Program-made: the position numbers and the translations under genes
Source: Acinetobacter sp. UBA6641
GTDB lineage: Bacteria > Pseudomonadota > Gammaproteobacteria > Pseudomonadales > Moraxellaceae
Length of the DNA stretch: 10,298 nucleotides
Assembly (NCBI GenBank): GCA_002455755.1
Contig: DKLL01000226.1
Coordinates: 10,745 to 21,042, forward strand
Direction of reading: 5' to 3'
Part shown: positions 1 through 7,040 of the stretch, in pieces
Numbering within the stretch: the first letter of the stretch is position 1
Layout of the letters: each line of letters opens with the position of its first letter
The notes under the pieces: generated by a model
What the model saw: only the letters and a program-made list of their open reading frames with translations
Databases searched by the model: none
What the model was told of the DNA's origin: nothing

Positions 1-182
1 AAGTGTTTGTACAGTCTGTGCTGTGGAATATCAATCCCTTTGACCAGTGGGGGGTGGAAAAGGGCAAGGAAATTGCCAATCAGCTGCTGCCGATTTTAAG
101 TGGCGAAAGTCAGAATATTTCAGACCTGGATGCCTCGACTCAAGGTTTAATACATATTTTATTAGGAAAAACACATGCCTAA
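1..182 (+). CDS. pgi: Glucose-6-phosphate isomerase, C-terminal end (partial)
   Basis: This is the last 59 codons of an open frame that enters from the left edge (first full codon at base 3) and stops at TAA 180-182. The peptide contains [15 protein letters not shown], the C-terminal signature of phosphoglucose isomerase. In it, the Lys of the GK pair aligns with the catalytic Lys514 of E. coli Pgi. The tail [12 protein letters not shown] matches the family's C-terminal STNGLI region. The enzyme is cytosolic and interconverts glucose-6-phosphate and fructose-6-phosphate, which feeds both the GlmS and the phosphohexomutase branches encoded nearby. Its last 8 bases overlap the start of galE, which implies one transcript. 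In Acinetobacter capsule loci pgi normally sits directly before gne1, as here. The N-terminal part and the promoter lie outside the window. Confidence 0.95.
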   Translation, partial: VFVQSVLWNINPFDQWGVEKGKEIANQLLPILSGESQNISDLDASTQGLIHILLGKTHA

Positions 183-1191
183 AATTTTAGTGACCGGCGG
201 TGCAGGCTATATTGGCTCACATACCTGCGTGGAACTTTTAAATTCAGACCATGAAGTGATTGTGCTGGATAATCTTTGCAATAGTTCGGAAGAATCTTTA
301 AACCGTGTACAACAGATCTGCGGAAAAACCTTAACTTTTGTGCAAGGCGATATTCGTGATGCACAGGTTCTAGATCAGGTTTTTCAGCAGCATCAGATTG
401 ATGCGGTGATTCATTTTGCCGGTTTAAAAGCGGTAGGGGAAAGCCAGCAGATTCCACTGGCTTATTTTGACAATAATATTTCCGGCTCCATTCAACTGCT
501 ACAGGCCATGCAGCGCGCCGGAGTATTTAATCTGGTCTTCAGTTCATCGGCCACAGTGTACGACGAGGCGAATGTGTCGCCTTTAAATGAAAGTATGCCG
601 ACTGGTATGCCGACGAATAATTATGGCTATACCAAACTGATGGTTGAACAGCTTCTACAAAAGTTGTCGATTGCAGATGAACGCTGGTCGATTGCACTAC
701 TGCGTTATTTCAACCCGGTCGGTGCACATAAGAGTGGTCGTATTGGAGAAGATCCGCAAGGCATTCCAAATAACCTGATGCCATTTGTCACTCAGGTTGC
801 TGTAGGCCGCCGGGAAAAACTGGCGATCTTCGGCAATGATTACGATACCGTTGACGGAACTGGCGTGCGCGATTATATCCATGTGGTGGATTTGGCGAAT
901 GCTCATTTGTGTGCCTTGAATAACCGCCTTATGGCAAAAGGCTGTCGCGCCTGGAATATTGGCACAGGTCAGGGTTGCTCCGTTCTGGAAGTGGTGAAGA
1001 CGTTTGAACGGGTCAACCATGTGCCGGTCGCCTATAGCATTGAGCCACGCCGTGAAGGCGATGTGGCGATTTCATTTGCAGACAATAGCCGTGCTGTGCA
1101 AGAGTTAGGCTGGAAACCGCAATATATTCTGGAAGATATGCTGGCAGACAGCTGGAACTGGCAAAAGCAAAATCCGCAAGGATTTAAGTAA
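175..1191 (+). CDS. galE: UDP-glucose/UDP-GlcNAc 4-epimerase (GalE, Gne1-type)
   Basis: This 338-residue protein has the normal GalE length. It is an extended short-chain dehydrogenase that epimerises C4 of UDP-hexoses using bound NAD. The Rossmann motif GGAGYIG is at residues 8-14. The catalytic region has SSSATVY (residues 123-129, Ser125 matching E. coli Ser124) and the Tyr150-x3-Lys154 pair. NPVGAH (180-185) and [11 protein letters not shown] (231-241) are further family blocks. The residue matching E. coli Tyr299, which controls sugar size, is Ser300. A small residue there favours N-acetylated substrates (UDP-GlcNAc/UDP-GalNAc), as expected for Gne1 of Acinetobacter capsule loci. The ATG at 175 overlaps the end of pgi by 8 bases and has an AGGA ribosome site at about 165-168. 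The role in capsule sugar supply is inferred from context. The family is certain; the exact substrate is predicted. Confidence 0.95.
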   Translation: MPKILVTGGAGYIGSHTCVELLNSDHEVIVLDNLCNSSEESLNRVQQICGKTLTFVQGDIRDAQVLDQVFQQHQIDAVIHFAGLKAVGESQQIPLAYFDNNISGSIQLLQAMQRAGVFNLVFSSSATVYDEANVSPLNESMPTGMPTNNYGYTKLMVEQLLQKLSIADERWSIALLRYFNPVGAHKSGRIGEDPQGIPNNLMPFVTQVAVGRREKLAIFGNDYDTVDGTGVRDYIHVVDLANAHLCALNNRLMAKGCRAWNIGTGQGCSVLEVVKTFERVNHVPVAYSIEPRREGDVAISFADNSRAVQELGWKPQYILEDMLADSWNWQKQNPQGFK

Positions 1192-1221
1192 CACGGAATA
1201 ATGAATGGATAGGTGTATTGG

Positions 1222-1755
1222 ATGGTCTTAAAATTAATTTTGAGTGATTTATATCGATATACAGGCAATCAAAAACTGAGTTCTTTCATTAAAAATTATT
1301 TTTTTAATCGAGGGTTTAATTTTTCTGTCTGGCTCAGAATTGCCGGTTCTAAAACCTGGTTCGCCAAGATTGCCTATCCTGTTTTCTATTATAAGAAGAA
1401 AAAATATGGCATTGATATTCATGCCAATACGAAAATTGGCTTTGGTTTATATATTGGTCATGGCGGGCCACTGGTGGTGAGTCCAACGGCTACCATAGGC
1501 AATAATGTGAATCTGTCGCAATATACCACCATCGGTGCAAATTTGGGTCCGGCGGCGATAATTGGCGATAACGTCTATATCGGGCCGAATGTATGTATTA
1601 TTGAAAATGTTAAAATTGGCAATAATGTCACCATTGGTGCGGGCAGTGTAGTGACCAAAGACATCCCTGAAAATGCAACTGCTGCGGGTAATTATGCCAA
1701 GGTGCTGAATTTTGATCAGCCGGGCAAATTTGTGAATAAAAGATATAAAATTTAA
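1222..1755 (+). CDS. WcaB/CysE-like hexapeptide-repeat O-acetyltransferase
   Basis: With ATG 1222 the protein has 177 residues. The start is supported by AGGTG at 1211-1215, six bases upstream; an in-frame GTG at 1213 would add three residues but lies inside that ribosome site. The N-terminus (SDLYRYTGN) and a basic helical segment (YYKKKKYG) precede a left-handed beta-helix of hexapeptide repeats, from about residue 64 to 155. The helix ends with IGAGSVVTKDIPENATAAG, the usual acetyltransferase C-terminal cap. Asp65 and His80 keep the 15-residue spacing of the CysE catalytic dyad Asp143/His158. The long N-terminal helical domain of CysE is missing, and so is the HP motif around its serine-binding His193. 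The acceptor is therefore probably a sugar hydroxyl rather than serine, and the donor acetyl-CoA. The gene follows galE by 30 bases, in the slot between gne1 and pgm. Its first 130 bases are visibly AT-rich, consistent with a variable capsule-locus gene. The exact substrate is unknown. Confidence 0.82.
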   Translation: MVLKLILSDLYRYTGNQKLSSFIKNYFFNRGFNFSVWLRIAGSKTWFAKIAYPVFYYKKKKYGIDIHANTKIGFGLYIGHGGPLVVSPTATIGNNVNLSQYTTIGANLGPAAIIGDNVYIGPNVCIIENVKIGNNVTIGAGSVVTKDIPENATAAGNYAKVLNFDQPGKFVNKRYKI

Positions 1756-1779
1756 ATGACTGGTTTTTGAAATAGAAAT

Positions 1780-1806
1780 AAAAAGAGCCCGATTTGAGCT
1801 CTTTTT
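1780..1806. terminator. Bidirectional intrinsic terminator between convergent genes
   Basis: A perfect 9-bp inverted repeat has arms at 1780-1788 (AAAAAGAGC) and 1798-1806 (GCTCTTTTT) around a 9-base loop. The A-run and T-run flanks give a U-tract on either strand. It lies 24 bases after the acetyltransferase stop and about 40 bases beyond the stop of the opposing pgm gene, so it can end transcripts from both sides. Confidence 0.8.
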
Positions 1807-1810
1807 ATAA

Positions 1811-1838
1811 GATGGCAATATACAATTATATTGCCATC
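1811..1838. repeat. 12-bp perfect inverted repeat (second hairpin after pgm)
   Basis: Arms at 1811-1822 (GATGGCAATATA) and 1827-1838 (TATATTGCCATC) pair perfectly around the tetraloop CAAT. It starts 7 bases past the pgm stop codon on the minus strand and only 4 bases from the 1780-1806 hairpin. No clean U-tract follows it on the minus strand; on the plus strand it is followed by a T-rich stretch. It may be a 3'-end stabilising hairpin for pgm mRNA, or half of a tandem terminator. The structure is clear but the role is inferred. Confidence 0.7.
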
Positions 1839-1845
1839 ATTATTT

Positions 1846-3219
1846 TTAATGATTGCTTTGAATTAACCGGGTCAATTCATCTACATAAGCTTGTATCGGT
1901 TTGGGACTTCTGTCTGCACGGCTTTCAATATTTAAGCGCAGTAATGGCTCGGTATTGGAAGCGCGGACGTTTAAACGCCATGCACCAAAATCCAGGCTTA
2001 CGCCGTCCGTTTGATCGATGACCGGATTTTGCTCGGCATAGTGATCAAAAATCTTCTGAATGGTCGTTTGGGTATCTGCTACTTTGAAGTTGATTTCGCC
2101 CGAACACGGGAATTTTGCAATCATTTCTTCTACCAGGGCAGACAACGGTTTTTGGGTTTCTGACAATACCGACACCGCCAACAGCCATGGAATCATGCCG
2201 CTATCACAATAGGCAAAGTCACGGAAATAGTGGTGCGCACTCATTTCGCCGCCATACACCGCATTATGCTCGCGCATTTTTTCTTTAATGAAAGAATGAC
2301 CGGATTTAGACTGGATCGCTTCGCCCTGGTATTGTTCAACAATGTCAAAGGTATTCCAGACCAGGCGCGGGTCATGCACAATTTTCTCACCGGACTGTTT
2401 CAGCAAGAACGCTTGTGCCAATAGCCCCACAATATAATAGCCTTCAATAAACTGGCCTTTTTCATCAAACAGGAAACAACGGTCAAAGTCACCATCCCAG
2501 GCCAAGCCCATGTCAGCTCCATACTCAATGACGGCTTTGCGGGTGCTGTCACGGTTTTCAACCAGCAACGGGTTGGGAATGCCATTCGGAAAGGTGCCAT
2601 CGGCTTCATGGTGAATTTTAATAAATTCTACCGGCACCTTCAAAATTTTGAATTTTTCTTCAATCGCATCAATTACATGACCTGCTGCACCATTGCCAGC
2701 ATTCACCACCAGTTTCATGGGTGCGATCTTGCAAGGTTCGATGTAAGTCATCAGGTGATCTACAAATTCAGGCAAAATATTATATTTTTCGGTTGTGCCT
2801 TTTTGCTCAACCTCTTTAAATACGCCTGATTCCGCTAAAAGCTGAATCTCTTTTAGACCCGTATCTGCACTGATCGGACGGGCATTTTCACGCACCAGCT
2901 TCATCCCGTTATAGTCCATCGGGTTGTGGCTGGCAGTGACTTCGATACCGCCTTGAACATCCAGGTGAAAGGCACCGAAGTAGACTTCCTCGGTTCCAGT
3001 CATGCCTAAATCGAGTACGTTAACACCGGCATCATTTAAACCGCGAATGGTCGCCTGTTTCAGGTCTTCACTGCTTAAACGAATATCACAACCGATGACC
3101 ACTGTTTTAGGTTGATAAATCTGACCATAAGCCCGGCCAATTTTATAGGCAATGTCTTCATTTAATTCTTCACCCAATTTTCCACGAATATCGTAGGCTT
3201 TAAAACAACTCAGCGTCAT
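1846..3219 (-). CDS. pgm: Phosphomannomutase/phosphoglucomutase (CpsG/ManB/AlgC family)
   Basis: This 457-residue alpha-D-phosphohexomutase moves the phosphate between C6 and C1 of mannose or glucose, supplying mannose-1-P or glucose-1-P for nucleotide sugars of capsule and LPS. Four family signatures are present. The phosphoserine loop TASHNP has Ser97. The magnesium loop DGDFDR spans 242-247; its three Asp numbers match those given for Pseudomonas AlgC. The sugar-binding loop [19 protein letters not shown] is of the enterobacterial CpsG/ManB type. The C-terminal phosphate-binding loop is [13 protein letters not shown] 3219 has an AAAGGAAAG ribosome site upstream. It is convergent to pgi-galE and only 61 bases downstream of glmS on the same strand. 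No good promoter is visible in that gap. Acinetobacter K-locus annotation calls this gene pgm; manB or cpsG would be equally defensible, since sequence does not settle the preferred hexose. Confidence 0.93.
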   Translation of the reverse strand: MTLSCFKAYDIRGKLGEELNEDIAYKIGRAYGQIYQPKTVVIGCDIRLSSEDLKQATIRGLNDAGVNVLDLGMTGTEEVYFGAFHLDVQGGIEVTASHNPMDYNGMKLVRENARPISADTGLKEIQLLAESGVFKEVEQKGTTEKYNILPEFVDHLMTYIEPCKIAPMKLVVNAGNGAAGHVIDAIEEKFKILKVPVEFIKIHHEADGTFPNGIPNPLLVENRDSTRKAVIEYGADMGLAWDGDFDRCFLFDEKGQFIEGYYIVGLLAQAFLLKQSGEKIVHDPRLVWNTFDIVEQYQGEAIQSKSGHSFIKEKMREHNAVYGGEMSAHHYFRDFAYCDSGMIPWLLAVSVLSETQKPLSALVEEMIAKFPCSGEINFKVADTQTTIQKIFDHYAEQNPVIDQTDGVSLDFGAWRLNVRASNTEPLLRLNIESRADRSPKPIQAYVDELTRLIQSNH

Positions 3220-3240
3220 ATTCTTTTACTCTTTCCTTTG

Positions 3241-3267
3241 TAAGAAAAAGGCCGGTTACCCAGCCTT
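3241..3267 (-). terminator. Intrinsic terminator of glmS
   Basis: Read on the minus strand, an 8-bp stem (AAGGCTGG / CCGGCCTT, one G-U pair) closes a GTAA loop of the GNRA type and is followed by a U-rich run (TTTTTCTT). The stem occupies 3248-3267, starting 14 bases after the glmS stop codon. It ends the glmS transcript. Because pgm starts only about 20 bases beyond the U-tract, it would also attenuate any read-through into pgm. Confidence 0.9.
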
Positions 3268-3316
3268 AGATCATAATTTATTATTCCACCGTGACCGATT
3301 TTGCCAGGTTACGCGG
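3254..3316 (-). other. Predicted Tn7 attachment site (attTn7), unoccupied
   Basis: Tn7 and its relatives use TnsD to recognise the conserved 3' end of glmS and insert about 25 bases downstream of its stop codon. The glmS end here encodes the conserved NLAKSVTVE tail (within 3281-3316), so the recognition segment appears intact. Counting 25 bases from the stop puts the insertion point near 3256, in the loop of the glmS terminator. No Tn7 end sequence or transposase gene is present, so the site is empty. The position is predicted from the known Tn7 rule. Confidence 0.6.
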
Positions 3317-5119
3317 CTGATCGACATCCGTTCCACGTAAGACAGCCACATGGTAGGACAGCAGCTGTACAGGAATACTGTAAACAATTGGCGCAAGAAT
3401 CGGACTGATACTTGGTACATGAACCACATGCTGACGGTCTTTGCCTTTAATGCCGCTGTTTTCGTCGGCAAAGACAAACAGTTCGCCACCACGGGCCTGA
3501 ACTTCTTCCATATTGGATTTGAGCTTGTCGAGCATGTCGTCTTGCGGAGCCAGAATCACCACCGGCATGTCATTGTCTACCAGTGCCAATGGACCATGTT
3601 TCAGTTCACCTGCTGCATAACCTTCGGCATGAATATATGAAATTTCTTTCAGTTTTAATGCGCCTTCAAGAGCAATTGGGAACTCGGTACCACGGCCTAA
3701 AAACAGGCAGTGCTGTTTTTCTACAAACAGCTCGGATAAACGCAAAATGTCTTTATCTTGCTGTAGGGTATCTAGGATGACTTTAGGCGTATGCCATAAA
3801 TCAGTGGTAATGGCAGTAATTTGTTCAGCCGAGATGCTTTGCTTCACTTGACCAATCTTCAGTACCAACAACATGAGTGCGGCAAGCTGCGTGGTAAATG
3901 CTTTGGTTGACGCAACGCCAATTTCAGGTCCGGCCAGGGTTAGCAGGCTATAATTGGTTTCACGCACCATTGAAGAGGTAGCCACATTACAAATGGTCAT
4001 GGTGGTAATGTTTAAACTTTTTGCAGCAGCGCGTTTTTGGGTATCGCGCAGTGCAGCCAAAGTATCGGCAGTTTCACCAGATTGAGAAATACAGACATAC
4101 AGTGTGTTATTGACAATCACAGGGGTGCGGTAACGGAATTCGCTGGCAATTTCCACCTGACAAGGCAGGTCAATCAGCTGCTCAAACCAGTATTTTGCAA
4201 TCATGCCGGCATGGTAACTGGTCCCGCAGGCAATAATTTGCACCTGTTGAATTTTTTCAAAATCGCCCACCGCATTTTTCAAGAAATCTTCGCGCAAATC
4301 GTTGCCATTCAAGGCTTGGGAAATGGTTTGCTGAATCGCTTCAGGCTGCTCATAAATTTCTTTGAGCATGTAGTGTTTATATTCGCCTTTAGATGCATTG
4401 CTGACGGTGGCATCCAGCTCTTTTACTGGACGGTTCACCAATTGCCCATCCACAAACACTTCAATGCTGTTGCGGGTTAAACGTGCAATATCACCTTCTT
4501 CCAGGTAAATAAAACGGTTGGTAATTGGCAGCAGCGCCAATTGATCCGAACTGATAAAGTTCTCGCCAATCCCGACCCCAATGACCAGAGGTGAACCTTC
4601 ACGAACGGTAATCAGTTCATTCGGATGATCGGTATGCACGATACCCAGTGCATAAGCACCTTTAAGCTGAGGAACAACCTGTTGAACCGCTTCAAGAAGG
4701 CTAGAGGTTGATTTCAATGCACCATTGACCAGATGCGCAACCACTTCGGTATCCGTTTGCGAAGTAAACACATAGCCCAGGGCTTCAAGATCGTCTTTCA
4801 GTTCTTGATAGTTTTCAATAATACCGTTGTGGACGACAGCAACCGTACCTGAAATATGCGGATGGGCATTATTTTCAGTCGGTTTGCCATGAGTTGCCCA
4901 GCGCGTATGCGCAATCCCCAGTGAGCCTTCGATATTCGACTCATTCACTGCCTGTTCCAGATTGATCACTTTACCCACACGGCGTTCGCGCAGGACATGA
5001 CCGCCATTGATCAGCGCCACACCCGCTGAATCGTAGCCGCGGTATTCAAGGCGCTTTAAGCCTTCAATTAAAATATTGGTAATATTACGTTCTGCAACGC
5101 CACCGACAATTCCGCACAT
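3281..5119 (-). CDS. glmS: Glutamine--fructose-6-phosphate aminotransferase (isomerizing)
   Basis: This 612-residue protein is full length for GlmS, the cytosolic enzyme that makes glucosamine-6-phosphate from fructose-6-phosphate and glutamine, the first committed step to UDP-GlcNAc. Met removal would expose Cys2 (MCGIVG), the glutaminase nucleophile. The N-terminal amidotransferase domain (about 1-240) also has HTRWATHG (71-78) and HNGI (97-100). Two SIS sugar-isomerase domains follow, with CGTSYHAG, SQSGETADTLAAL, STKAFTTQ and GRGTEFPIALEGALKLKEISYIHAE. The protein ends in the invariant LAKSVTVE. ATG 5119 has an AGAGGAT ribosome site that overlaps the end of glmU; the gap is only 13 bases, so glmU and glmS are co-transcribed. 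No glmS ribozyme-like leader fits in this gap, as expected outside Gram-positives. A strong terminator follows. Confidence 0.98.
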   Translation of the reverse strand: MCGIVGGVAERNITNILIEGLKRLEYRGYDSAGVALINGGHVLRERRVGKVINLEQAVNESNIEGSLGIAHTRWATHGKPTENNAHPHISGTVAVVHNGIIENYQELKDDLEALGYVFTSQTDTEVVAHLVNGALKSTSSLLEAVQQVVPQLKGAYALGIVHTDHPNELITVREGSPLVIGVGIGENFISSDQLALLPITNRFIYLEEGDIARLTRNSIEVFVDGQLVNRPVKELDATVSNASKGEYKHYMLKEIYEQPEAIQQTISQALNGNDLREDFLKNAVGDFEKIQQVQIIACGTSYHAGMIAKYWFEQLIDLPCQVEIASEFRYRTPVIVNNTLYVCISQSGETADTLAALRDTQKRAAAKSLNITTMTICNVATSSMVRETNYSLLTLAGPEIGVASTKAFTTQLAALMLLVLKIGQVKQSISAEQITAITTDLWHTPKVILDTLQQDKDILRLSELFVEKQHCLFLGRGTEFPIALEGALKLKEISYIHAEGYAAGELKHGPLALVDNDMPVVILAPQDDMLDKLKSNMEEVQARGGELFVFADENSGIKGKDRQHVVHVPSISPILAPIVYSIPVQLLSYHVAVLRGTDVDQPRNLAKSVTVE

Positions 5120-5132
5120 AGTTATAATCCTC

Positions 5133-6497
5133 TTATTTTTTCAGTTTTTGGGGGCGTTGATAGTTTTCTTTAGCCACTTGTTTTGAGCGCTCAAAGGCCA
5201 AACTATTTTCTGCTACATCGCGTGTGATGACTGAGCCGGCACCGACAGTTGCGCCATTGCCTATACTGACCGGGGCAACCAGTGAACTGTTCGAGCCGAT
5301 AAAAGCCGAGTCACCAATAATGGTTTTAAATTTGTTGGCACCATCATAATTGCAGGTAATGGTACCGGCGCCAATATTTGAACCTGCGCCGACTTCGGCA
5401 TCACCTAAATAGGTAAAGTGATTGGCTTTGGAGCCGAGGCCAATAGTGGAATTTTTAACTTCAACAAAGTTGCCAATATGCACTTCATTGGCAAGCTTGG
5501 CACCTGGGCGTAAACGGGCAAATGGACCAATTTGCGTATCTTCACCGACCACGGCATTGTCGAAAATACTGTATGGTTGGACCTTGGTGCCTGAAGCAAT
5601 TTTACTATTTTTAATTACACAGCCTGCACCAATTTCGACATTGTCGCCGAGTTCACAGTTACCTTCGATAATCACGTTGATATCGATCCGCACATCTTGG
5701 CCAACCCCTAAGTTACCACGCAGGTCGAAGCGGCTTGGATCAATGATATGCACGCCTTGCTGCATCAGAAGCTTGGCCTGGTAGGCCTGGAATTCACGTT
5801 CCAACGCTGCCAGCTGAACACGGTCATTTACACCTTCAACTTCAAAGGCACGTTCCGGTTCAACAGAAGCCACTTCAAGACCATCGGCAATCGCCATGGC
5901 CACGATGTCGGTCAGGTAATATTCGCCTTGGGCATTGTTGTTGCTTAATTTTGGTAACCATTGATGCAATTTTGCATTGCTGACACAGTAAATCCCGGTA
6001 TTGATTTCCTGGATTTGACGCTGTGCATCGCTGGCATCTTTATGCTCAACAATGGCCTGAATTTTATTATTTTCACGTACGATACGGCCATAGCCCGTTG
6101 CATCCGCTAAAGTCAGGGTAACCAAGCCAATGCCTGTTTCACGTGAAACAGCCAGCAGCTTTTCCAGGGTGTCTTGGCTAATGCAGGGTACGTCACCGGA
6201 AAGGATCAGTGAAACGCCATCGCCAGGAAGTACCGGTAACGTCACTTTAACCGCATGACCGGTACCGAGCTGCTCGGCTTGTTCTACCCACTGGACATTT
6301 TCCTGTGCAAAAGCTTGTTGAACTAGATTACCGCCGTGTCCAAAAATGGTAATAATATTTTTGGCATTTAATTTTTTAGCAGTTTCAATGACATGACCGA
6401 GTAGAGGGCGTCCTGCGAGTGGCTGCAATACTTTGGGTAAGCTCGAACGCATTCGAGTTCCTTTGCCGGCAGCAAGAATAATCACAGAAGTTGACAT
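5133..6497 (-). CDS. glmU: Bifunctional GlcNAc-1-P uridyltransferase / GlcN-1-P acetyltransferase
   Basis: This 454-residue protein is full length for GlmU, which acetylates glucosamine-1-phosphate and then couples GlcNAc-1-P to UTP, giving UDP-GlcNAc for peptidoglycan, LPS and capsule. The N-terminal pyrophosphorylase domain (about 1-230) shows [11 protein letters not shown] (8-18), QLGTGHA (76-82) and GDVP (101-104). The C-terminal left-handed beta-helix (about 250-445) has the catalytic His360 in [14 protein letters not shown] (E. coli His363) and the CNYDG motif near 382-386. ATG 6497 has AAGGTG five bases upstream. It lies 21 bases after pgpA and 13 before glmS. Codons 116-121 (A-V-S-R-E-T) contain a perfect parS palindrome, listed separately. 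Confidence 0.98.
   Translation of the reverse strand: MSTSVIILAAGKGTRMRSSLPKVLQPLAGRPLLGHVIETAKKLNAKNIITIFGHGGNLVQQAFAQENVQWVEQAEQLGTGHAVKVTLPVLPGDGVSLILSGDVPCISQDTLEKLLAVSRETGIGLVTLTLADATGYGRIVRENNKIQAIVEHKDASDAQRQIQEINTGIYCVSNAKLHQWLPKLSNNNAQGEYYLTDIVAMAIADGLEVASVEPERAFEVEGVNDRVQLAALEREFQAYQAKLLMQQGVHIIDPSRFDLRGNLGVGQDVRIDINVIIEGNCELGDNVEIGAGCVIKNSKIASGTKVQPYSIFDNAVVGEDTQIGPFARLRPGAKLANEVHIGNFVEVKNSTIGLGSKANHFTYLGDAEVGAGSNIGAGTITCNYDGANKFKTIIGDSAFIGSNSSLVAPVSIGNGATVGAGSVITRDVAENSLAFERSKQVAKENYQRPQKLKK
6135..6150. other. parS centromere-like site (ParB binding)
   Basis: The 16-bp palindrome TGTTTCACGTGAAACA is identical to the chromosomal parS consensus bound by ParB across many bacteria. 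One extra C/G pair (6134 and 6151) extends the symmetry to 18 bp. It is inside glmU, read as V117-S-R-E-T121 plus the last base of the preceding codon. ParB loaded here would spread over neighbouring DNA for chromosome segregation. Such sites cluster near oriC, so this suggests that the window is origin-proximal. The match is seen directly; binding is inferred. Confidence 0.85.
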
Positions 6498-6518
6498 AAT
6501 ACACCTTAAAAACTTGGC

Positions 6519-7040
6519 TTAAGCCATTGAAATGTTGAGGTACACGAGAATACAGATTGCGGCCCAAATGCCGGCAATAATATCGTCAAACATAATGCCG
6601 AAACCGCCACCGACCTGACGGTCGATGACACGAATAGGCCAGGGTTTCCAGACATCGAACAAGCGGAACAGGACAAATCCGATGAATACCCAAAGCCAGC
6701 TCATCTGTGCAAAGTAAATCAGGGGCAGGAAGGTAATCGACTGCCCTGCGAATTCATCCCAGACAATGCGGCCATCGTCATGTACGCCCATGACTTTAGC
6801 AGTTTGTCCGCAAATATAAATGCCAATAAGTGACATTAAAATTATGGCAATAATGGAGGTGGTAAAGCCAATCGCCAGCCAGGCCGGAATAAACAGCAAT
6901 GCAAAGGCCGAACCAAAAGTGCCTGGCGCTTTGGGTAACAACCCGGAACCAAATCCGACACCGCAAAAAACGATAAAGCGGTTGTACCAGGACATGTCTT
7001 TAAAGTGAATCGCAGGTTTATGCAAAGTGTTGATATCCAT
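6519..7040 (-). CDS. pgpA: Phosphatidylglycerophosphatase A
   Basis: This 173-residue inner-membrane enzyme dephosphorylates phosphatidylglycerophosphate to phosphatidylglycerol. PgpA signatures in order are GVGFGSGLLPKAPGTFGS (27-44), WDEFAGQ (94-100), FRLFDVWKPWP (125-135) and GGGFGIMFDD (144-153). The last three are the acidic metal-binding and substrate blocks. Hydrophobic segments at about 45-77, 101-124 and 155-170 fit membrane helices. The ATG at 7040 overlaps the end of thiL by 23 bases and has no clear ribosome site, so translation may be coupled. A second Met at codon 17 (position 6992) is possible, but the E. coli protein also carries about 17 residues before this conserved block. 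The gene is preceded by thiL, a common PgpA neighbour in Proteobacteria, and followed 21 bases later by glmU. Confidence 0.93.
   Translation of the reverse strand: MDINTLHKPAIHFKDMSWYNRFIVFCGVGFGSGLLPKAPGTFGSAFALLFIPAWLAIGFTTSIIAIILMSLIGIYICGQTAKVMGVHDDGRIVWDEFAGQSITFLPLIYFAQMSWLWVFIGFVLFRLFDVWKPWPIRVIDRQVGGGFGIMFDDIIAGIWAAICILVYLNISMA

Noticed and set aside
1201..1212. Three-codon mini-ORF (ATG AAT GGA TAG) before the acetyltransferase
   Set aside because: It is too short to mean anything without conservation data, and no attenuator structure is associated with it.
1213..1221. GTG start for the acetyltransferase
   Set aside because: The GTG is part of the AGGTG ribosome site. The ATG at 1222 has correct spacing and matches the usual N-terminus of the family.
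1447..1818. 123-codon open frame antisense to the acetyltransferase
   Set aside because: It would run from the terminator hairpin through a gene with a clear catalytic dyad. It is a shadow frame.
3329..3344. Second parS-like sequence in glmS (12 of 16 bases match the parS consensus)
   Set aside because: Four mismatches break both arms of the palindrome, and it lies in the strongly conserved GTDVD coding region. It is probably coincidental.
4037..4480. 147-codon open frame antisense to glmS
   Set aside because: It lies wholly inside a certain GlmS gene, its translation shows no recognisable family, and no ribosome site supports it.
5120..5132. glmS ribozyme/riboswitch upstream of glmS
   Set aside because: Only 13 bases separate glmU and glmS, far too short for the ribozyme, which is typical of Gram-positive bacteria.
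5422..5784. 120-codon open frame antisense to glmU
   Set aside because: It is a shadow of the regular hexapeptide-repeat coding sequence of GlmU, with low-complexity translation.
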